Positions 59,120 to 64,000 of a DNA stretch of 64,000 bases are shown one piece after another. Within the stretch, counting starts at the first letter, position 1. Each line of letters opens with the position of its first letter. The position numbers and the translations under genes were made by a program. The DNA is from Novosphingobium percolationis (GTDB lineage: Bacteria > Pseudomonadota > Alphaproteobacteria > Sphingomonadales > Sphingomonadaceae), in assembly GCF_020179425.1 (NCBI RefSeq), contig NZ_JAILYM010000007.1:166709-230708 (forward strand), given 5' to 3'. The notes beneath the pieces were generated by a model, which saw only the letters and a program-made list of their open reading frames with translations, ran no database searches and was not told the origin of the DNA.

Positions 59120-60454
59120 TCAATACCGCTCGACCTCGACTTCGAGCTTGCGGAAGCCATGGACGAAGTTGGCGCGCACGCGCTGCACCGCGCCCGTCAC
59201 GTGGACGCGCAGGCGGCGTTCGCGCATCTCTTCGAGCAGCACGCGCAGTTGCAGTTCGGCCAGACGCGCCCCGACGCAGCGGTGGATGCCATAGCCGAAC
59301 GCCAGGTGCCGCCGCGCGTTCTCGCGCTCGACCAGCAGCTTGTCGGGATTGGCGAACACCGCTTCGTCACGGTTGGCCGAAATGTACCACATGGCGATCT
59401 TGTCGCCCGCCTTGATCTCCTGCCCGAACAGCTCGGTATCGGCGGTGGCGGTGCGGCGCATGTGCGCGAGCGGGGTCACGAAGCGGATGCATTCCTGCAC
59501 CGCGTTGGGAATCACCGAAGCGTCGGCCTCCAGGATCGCGCGCTGGTCGGGGAAGGTGTGTAGCGCGTGGACGATGCCCGACATGGTGTTGCGGGTGGTA
59601 TCGTTGCCGCCCACGATCAACAGCACCAGATTGCCCATGAACTCCTGCGGGCTCATGTGGCTCATCGACTCGGAATGGATCATCATCGAGATGAGATCGG
59701 GCGACGGGGCCGCGCCCGTCCGCTCCATCCACAGCCGCTGGAAATAGTGCGCCATCTCCATCAGGATCGCGTGGCGCTCGTCGGCCAGCTCGCGCGCCAG
59801 CGTCAGCTCGACATCGCCCGCCCAGTCCGACCAGAACGTCAGCAGTCGGCGGTCCTCCCACGGGAAACCGAACAGGATGGCGAGCATGCCCGTGGTCAGC
59901 TCGATCGAGACCTTGTCCACCCAGTCGAAGCGTTCGCCGATCGGCAGCGAATCGAGCACCGAGGCGGTCCGGCGACGAATCTCGGCCTCCATCTCGACGA
60001 TCTTGGCAGGCGTGAAGGCCGGGGCCACGGTGCGGCGCTGGCCGGTGTGTTCGGGCCGGTCCATCGCGATGAACATCGGCAGCTGGCGTTCGGCCAGCAC
60101 GTCCGGATCGATGTCGGCCGGCGGATCACCGATGGTGATGCCGCCATGCCGCCACGAGGACGAGAACAGCTCGGGCAGCGCCTCGACATGGCTGATCGCC
60201 TGATGGCTGACCACGTTCCAGTAATCGCCATAGGGGCTGCCGACGATCTTGTTGACCGGCGCCTTCTCGCGCATTTCGCGGAAGATCGGCCCCCACGTAT
60301 CGTTGACGTAGATGTCGGAACGGCTGACGTCCCAGGCTTGCGTGTGCGCCGGGATCGCCTGCGGATTGTCGCGGAGCCACGCCTCGAAGGCGTCGGTAGC
60401 GGTCGGGGACCGACGATAGGTGAAGGCAGCCTCGGGCGCGAGTTGGGTGGCCAT
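59120..60454 (-). CDS. Cytochrome P450, CYP153-like alkane hydroxylase
   Basis: A 444-residue soluble class I P450. The heme-binding Cys393 is in FGYGIHRCVG; the I-helix has VGGNDTTRNTMSG and the ExxR is ECIR. The distal motifs and TPLAHMRRTA resemble CYP153, terminal alkane/fatty acid omega-hydroxylases common in sphingomonads. It needs ferredoxin and reductase, which are not adjacent. AGAGGA lies before the ATG at 60454 and a good sigma-70-type promoter starts just upstream. Substrate from family only. Confidence 0.9.
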   Translation of the reverse strand: MATQLAPEAAFTYRRSPTATDAFEAWLRDNPQAIPAHTQAWDVSRSDIYVNDTWGPIFREMREKAPVNKIVGSPYGDYWNVVSHQAISHVEALPELFSSSWRHGGITIGDPPADIDPDVLAERQLPMFIAMDRPEHTGQRRTVAPAFTPAKIVEMEAEIRRRTASVLDSLPIGERFDWVDKVSIELTTGMLAILFGFPWEDRRLLTFWSDWAGDVELTLARELADERHAILMEMAHYFQRLWMERTGAAPSPDLISMMIHSESMSHMSPQEFMGNLVLLIVGGNDTTRNTMSGIVHALHTFPDQRAILEADASVIPNAVQECIRFVTPLAHMRRTATADTELFGQEIKAGDKIAMWYISANRDEAVFANPDKLLVERENARRHLAFGYGIHRCVGARLAELQLRVLLEEMRERRLRVHVTGAVQRVRANFVHGFRKLEVEVERY

Positions 60455-60505
60455 GGGGATCCTCTCGTTAGGCGACTCGTGAGACCCGAGTCCGCTCTTG
60501 AGCGT

Positions 60506-60534
60506 ACTATTCCTGCAACCTACACTGATGTCAA
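60506..60534 (-). promoter_or_regulatory. Sigma-70-type promoter of the P450 gene
   Basis: Minus strand TTGACA (60534-60529), 17-base spacer, AATAGT (60511-60506). The -35 box is perfect and the -10 matches four of six. It begins right after the stop of the upstream ABC permease gene, so the P450 can be expressed on its own. Confidence 0.6.
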
Positions 60535-61755
60535 TTAAGCAGGGCGACGGCGCAGCACTGCCTGCAGGCCGCGCCGTCGGGGCGCGCCGCCAGCACCCGA
60601 TTTCAACACGGTGCGGCGGAACAGCCCCGCCCCCATCCGCACGATCAGCAGCACCCACGCCGCCTGCCAGCCGAGCGCCAGCAGATGCGGCCATAGCGCG
60701 GGCTTCTGCGCGGCCTGCGCCAGCATGGCAAAGGGCGAGCTGACCGGGAACACGATCGCCGCCGTCTCGATCCAAGTGCCGGGGCGCGCCAGCGCATAGC
60801 TGGCGAAGAAGAACACCATCAGCTGCATCATCGTGATGGGCATCGACAGCGTCTGCACTTCGCGCACGGTGCTGGCCATGCCGCCGATCGAGAGGAACAG
60901 CGAGCCGAGCAGCAGGTAGGCCATGGCGAAATAGAGGAAGCCGAGCCCAAGGAACAGCGGCCAGCCCACCGCGGGCGCCGCCAGCACCGGCATCGCCCGC
61001 GCGCCTGCCACCACCAGCACGCCGTAGCCCGTCCCCCACACCGCGATGCCGACAAGGCTGACCGCCAGCATGGCGAACAGCTTGCCCAGGAACAGCGCGT
61101 CCATGGGGATCGCGGCGGCGAGCACCTCGATGATCTTGTTGCCCTTTTCCTCGACCAGATTGGACAGCACCATGCCGGCCAGCAGCATCGTCAACAGGAA
61201 CAGCAGCACCTGCCCGGCCTGCGCGGTCAGTACCTGCTGGTTGCGCTGCTGCGCCACGCTGGTGGTCACGACCTCGCTCCGCACGTCGGGAAAGGACGCA
61301 GGACTGGCCGAACGCGCGCGCGCGGCGAAGGTCGAGACCATGCCCTGCCACGATCCCAGCCGCTCTGCCGTCCCCGTCAGCACCGGCGCATCGAGCGTGC
61401 CCGTGATGACTGCCGCCACGCCGCTGCCTTTCGCCAGCGCACCCCGCGCATCGAAGGTTTCGCCGTCGCGCAGGCGCTCCAGCACCACGAACGACGGCAC
61501 GGGACCTGCCATGCGGTCGGCCATGGCATCGCGCGCGCGGATCAGCCGGTCGCCCTGGTGCGCGGGCATGGCGACGCCCACGGTGGGGTTGTCGAGATCC
61601 TGCTGGACCTGCGCTCCGATCGAGCCCGCCATCGCCCCCACCACCAGCGGGAACAACGGTCCTGCCAGGAAGAAGATGAAGGTCTTGGAAAAGATCACCG
61701 CCACGAAATCGCGGCGGGCGACGACGAAGGCGGCGCGCAGCTTTTCAGCGAACAT
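60535..61755 (-). CDS. ABC-2 type permease (NatB-like)
   Basis: A 406-residue permease. One helix near the start (FSKTFIFFLAGPLFPLVVGA) is followed by a large periplasmic domain (about residues 45-200) and five or six more helices, including VLLFLLTMLLAGMVLSNLVEEKGNK. The layout, with EEKGNKIIEVL, is that of NatB-type exporters (Na+ or drug efflux). It overlaps its ATPase partner by 11 bases. Confidence 0.88.
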   Translation of the reverse strand: MFAEKLRAAFVVARRDFVAVIFSKTFIFFLAGPLFPLVVGAMAGSIGAQVQQDLDNPTVGVAMPAHQGDRLIRARDAMADRMAGPVPSFVVLERLRDGETFDARGALAKGSGVAAVITGTLDAPVLTGTAERLGSWQGMVSTFAARARSASPASFPDVRSEVVTTSVAQQRNQQVLTAQAGQVLLFLLTMLLAGMVLSNLVEEKGNKIIEVLAAAIPMDALFLGKLFAMLAVSLVGIAVWGTGYGVLVVAGARAMPVLAAPAVGWPLFLGLGFLYFAMAYLLLGSLFLSIGGMASTVREVQTLSMPITMMQLMVFFFASYALARPGTWIETAAIVFPVSSPFAMLAQAAQKPALWPHLLALGWQAAWVLLIVRMGAGLFRRTVLKSGAGGAPRRRGLQAVLRRRPA

Positions 61756-62776
61756 CAGCGGCCTCCCTTTGCTTCGGCCCTTTCGTGTGGGTTGGCGCCG
61801 CTTCGCTATCCTGCAAGGCCCGGGCCGCCGCCTCGCCCGCGATCGCGACGAAGGCATCGTGCAGACCTGCGCGCTCGATCGACAGGCTGAGAATGCCAGC
61901 CTCACCCTCGATCAGCGCGCGCAGCAGCGGCTCGATTCCGGTTTCGGGCAAGGTGAAATGCCAGAACGCGCCCTCATGGCGCGCCTCGGGCGGCAAGGCG
62001 GCGCGCCATGGCCCTTGCTGCGCGCGCGTTTCCAGCCGCACCTGCGGGCGCAGCCGGTCGCGCGCTTCATCGACCGGACCGGCAAAAGGCACCTTGCCGC
62101 CGGCGATGATGGCGATCTGGTCGCACAGCCGTTCGGCATGGGCGATGACATGGGTGGAAAAGATCACCGTCGTCCCGCGCGCGGCGAGGTCACGGATCGT
62201 GCCTTCGAGCTTGCCCTGGTTGATCGCGTCGAGCCCGGAAAACGGCTCGTCGAAGATCACGAGGTCGGGCTGGTGGACCAGCGTGCCGAGCAGTTGCACC
62301 TGCTGCGCCATGCCCTTGGACAGCTGGCGGATCTGGCGGTCGGCAGCATAGCCGAGGCCATGCGTTTCGAGCAGTTCGCGCCCTTTGCGCCGCCCTTCCT
62401 TCAGCGGCACCCCGCGCAGCGCGCCCAGGAACGCGATGGCGTCCACCGCTTTCATGGCCGGATAAAGCCCGCGCTCTTCGGGCAGGTAGCCGATGCGGCG
62501 GGCCACGTCGGTCGGGCGTTCGCAGCCAAGGACGCGGCGCGTGCCCGAATCGGGGTCGATGATCCCCAGCAGCATCCGCAAAGTCGTGGTCTTGCCCGCG
62601 CCATTGGGGCCGAGAATGCCGTAGATCGCGCCCTTGGGCACCGCGATGTCGACGCCATCGACAGCGGTGAAGCCGTCGAACCGCTTGACCAGCCCCTTTG
62701 CTTCGATCGCCAGTTCAGCGCCTCCGGCATCGACGACATTGCCCGACACCGGCCATTCCCCTAGCTGCATCTTCAT
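61745..62776 (-). CDS. ABC transporter ATPase (NatA-like)
   Basis: A 343-residue ATPase. Walker A GPNGAGKTTT, signature QLSKGMAQQ and Walker B LVIFDEPFSGLD are present. A C-terminal extension of about 100 residues after the ABC core (VDEARDRLRPQVRLETRAQQ) is typical of NatA-like subunits. It energises the permease encoded just downstream. The ATG at 62776 is used; one at 62770 is possible. The pair is divergent from queG. Confidence 0.91.
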   Translation of the reverse strand: MKMQLGEWPVSGNVVDAGGAELAIEAKGLVKRFDGFTAVDGVDIAVPKGAIYGILGPNGAGKTTTLRMLLGIIDPDSGTRRVLGCERPTDVARRIGYLPEERGLYPAMKAVDAIAFLGALRGVPLKEGRRKGRELLETHGLGYAADRQIRQLSKGMAQQVQLLGTLVHQPDLVIFDEPFSGLDAINQGKLEGTIRDLAARGTTVIFSTHVIAHAERLCDQIAIIAGGKVPFAGPVDEARDRLRPQVRLETRAQQGPWRAALPPEARHEGAFWHFTLPETGIEPLLRALIEGEAGILSLSIERAGLHDAFVAIAGEAAARALQDSEAAPTHTKGPKQREAADVR

Positions 62777-62822
62777 GACCTGCGGCGTTAACCCTAGTCC
62801 ATGAACGAGCGAGGCAGCAAGC

Positions 62823-63887
62823 TTGGTTAACGAGGGCGCAGCACTTGTCGATCGGATCAAGGCGGAGGCCGAACGGCTCGGCTTCGCGTCGTGCGGCATC
62901 GCGCCTGCCGCCGACGATCGCTTGCGCGCAGAGCGGCTCGAACGCTGGCTGGGCGAAGGCGCGCATGGGTCGATGGAGTGGATGGAGACGCGGCTCCATC
63001 ACCGGCGCGGGCCGCAATCGCTGTGGTCCGAAGCCAAAAGCGTGATCGCGCTGGGCATGAGCTATGCCCCGGCGCACGATCCGCTAACGCTGGCGGGCAC
63101 GCCCGAGCGGGGCCGCATATCCGTCTATGCGCAAGGCGCGGACTATCACGACGTGGTCAAGCGCGCGTTGAAGGCGCTGGCGCGCTGGCTGGTGGCCGAG
63201 GTGCCGGGCGCGCAGGTCAAGGTCTTCGTCGATACCGCGCCGGTGATGGAAAAGCCGCTGGGACAGGCGGCGGGCCTCGGCTGGCAGGGCAAGCACACCA
63301 ACATGGTCAGCCGCACCCACGGCAGCTGGCTGTTCCTCGGCGCGGTGTTCACCACGCTCGACCTGCCGGTGGACCAGCCGCACGCCGACCGCTGCGGATC
63401 GTGCCAGGCCTGCCAGGACGCCTGCCCGACCGGGGCCTTCCCTGCCCCTTACAAGCTGGATGCGCGGCGCTGCGTTTCCTACCTGACCATCGAGCACAAG
63501 GGGCCGGTGCCCGAAGACCTGCGCGAAGGATTGGGCAATCGCATCTATGGCTGCGACGATTGCCTCGCCGTCTGTCCGTGGAACCGCTTTGCGCAAGCTG
63601 CGCAGGCGAACCGTGCCTACCTGCCCCGCGCAGAACTGGTCGCGCCGAGACTTGCCGAGCTGCTGGCGCTGGACGATGCCACCTTCCGGGCGGTGTTTTC
63701 AGGATCGCCGATCAAGCGCATCGGGCGCGACCGGATGGTGCGCAATTGCCTCTATGCGGCGGGCAACAGCGGCGACAAGGCGCTGATCGGGCCGGTCGCC
63801 AGGCTGCTGGGCGATGCCGACCCGGTGGTGGCGGAGGCGGCGCGGTGGGCGCTGCGCCGCCTCGATCCGATTACACCATTTCCTTGA
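62823..63887 (+). CDS. queG: Epoxyqueuosine reductase
   Basis: A 354-residue cobalamin-dependent enzyme, last step of queuosine synthesis on tRNA. The two [4Fe-4S] motifs are clear: CGSCQACQDACPTGAF and CDDCLAVCPWN. The catalytic region FVDTAPVMEKPLGQAAGLGW and the C-terminal HEAT-like repeat (LGDADPVVAEAARWALRRL) are also there. The first codon is TTG with GAGG eight bases upstream; no ATG or GTG suits better. The window also holds a YhhQ-type precursor transporter. Confidence 0.95.
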   Translation: MVNEGAALVDRIKAEAERLGFASCGIAPAADDRLRAERLERWLGEGAHGSMEWMETRLHHRRGPQSLWSEAKSVIALGMSYAPAHDPLTLAGTPERGRISVYAQGADYHDVVKRALKALARWLVAEVPGAQVKVFVDTAPVMEKPLGQAAGLGWQGKHTNMVSRTHGSWLFLGAVFTTLDLPVDQPHADRCGSCQACQDACPTGAFPAPYKLDARRCVSYLTIEHKGPVPEDLREGLGNRIYGCDDCLAVCPWNRFAQAAQANRAYLPRAELVAPRLAELLALDDATFRAVFSGSPIKRIGRDRMVRNCLYAAGNSGDKALIGPVARLLGDADPVVAEAARWALRRLDPITPFP

Positions 63888-64000
63888 GCGGCACGCCTGC
63901 ATCGGCGAGCTTTTCGGGCGGGACTTGCGCGCGGGTTTCGACCAGCTTCTTGCCCTGCACATAGTCCTTGACCATGTTGACGCAGTCGAGCGCGATGACC
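63871..64000 (-). CDS. C-terminal end of an unidentified protein
   Basis: The last 42 residues of a minus-strand gene that begins outside the window. Near the edge it reads VIALDCVNMVKDYVQGKKLV, and it ends AGVPLKEMV and TAA (63873-63871). Its codon use matches its neighbours. It overlaps the convergent queG gene by 17 bases. Too short to name. Confidence 0.7.
   Translation of the reverse strand, partial: VIALDCVNMVKDYVQGKKLVETRAQVPPEKLADAGVPLKEMV

Overview
This 64 kb, GC-rich, gene-dense stretch looks like chromosomal DNA of an alphaproteobacterium of the Sphingomonadales, most likely Novosphingobium or a close relative. The reasons are strong G/C-ending codon use, an exosortase-A-associated polysaccharide pair, a CYP153-type alkane-hydroxylase-like P450, a GTP cyclohydrolase II carrying a decayed RibB-like domain, a sphingomonad-style LytS/LytTR pair, and intracellular PHB depolymerase, PPK2 and LolA genes in short operons. 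I see no prophage, insertion sequence, CRISPR array, tRNA or rRNA. This is mostly core chromosome.

Layout. 1-8 kb: 3' end of a UDP-glucose 6-dehydrogenase gene, ung, and the glutamate synthase operon gltB-gltD. 8.3-13.3 kb: a large unknown membrane/disordered protein, then a divergent exosortase-A-type glycosyltransferase and O-antigen-ligase-like protein with a 54-residue unknown protein between them, then a MaoC-fold hydratase. 13.3-24.6 kb: phaZ, an ABC exporter, an M13 peptidase, uppP, two small envelope proteins, phenylalanine hydroxylase (with a hairpin over its start site), an OafA-type acyltransferase, ppk2, rpmG and lolA. 24.6-26.8 kb: a 338-base non-coding stretch that folds like an RNA attenuator, followed by xth-ribA. 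26.8-33.7 kb: a minus-strand series of envelope and metabolic genes (beta-helix protein, MarC, NTF2-like protein, folD, yggT, lipoprotein, argB, yhhQ-type transporter). 33.8-46.1 kb: CNT nucleoside transporter, mutS, GT-C-like protein, malic enzyme/phosphotransacetylase, sterol-desaturase-like protein, DUF2141 protein, MFS transporter and a CoA-ester lyase. 46.2-54.4 kb: PAS-like protein, esterase and a compact envelope set of two M48-type proteases around a DsbA-like oxidoreductase, then an HD-domain protein and a LytS/LytTR two-component pair. 54.5-64 kb: nadC, RNase T2, tadA, rpmB, a phytase-like esterase, msrB, the P450, a NatAB-like ABC transporter, queG and the 3' end of an unidentified gene.

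Themes. Envelope upkeep recurs: undecaprenyl phosphate recycling, lipoprotein carriage, periplasmic proteases, a disulfide protein, a periplasmic MsrB and a secreted RNase. Storage and carbon metabolism (PHB depolymerase, hydratase, malic enzyme, PPK2, CoA-ester lyase) and tRNA wobble modification (queuosine precursor transporter, QueG, TadA) also recur. The non-genic signals most worth a second look are an attenuator-like leader before xth-ribA, a hairpin that buries the phhA ribosome site, a set of related AAAGTTTC/GAAACTTT palindromes (one inside a gene), and a nested inverted repeat near 54.4 kb.
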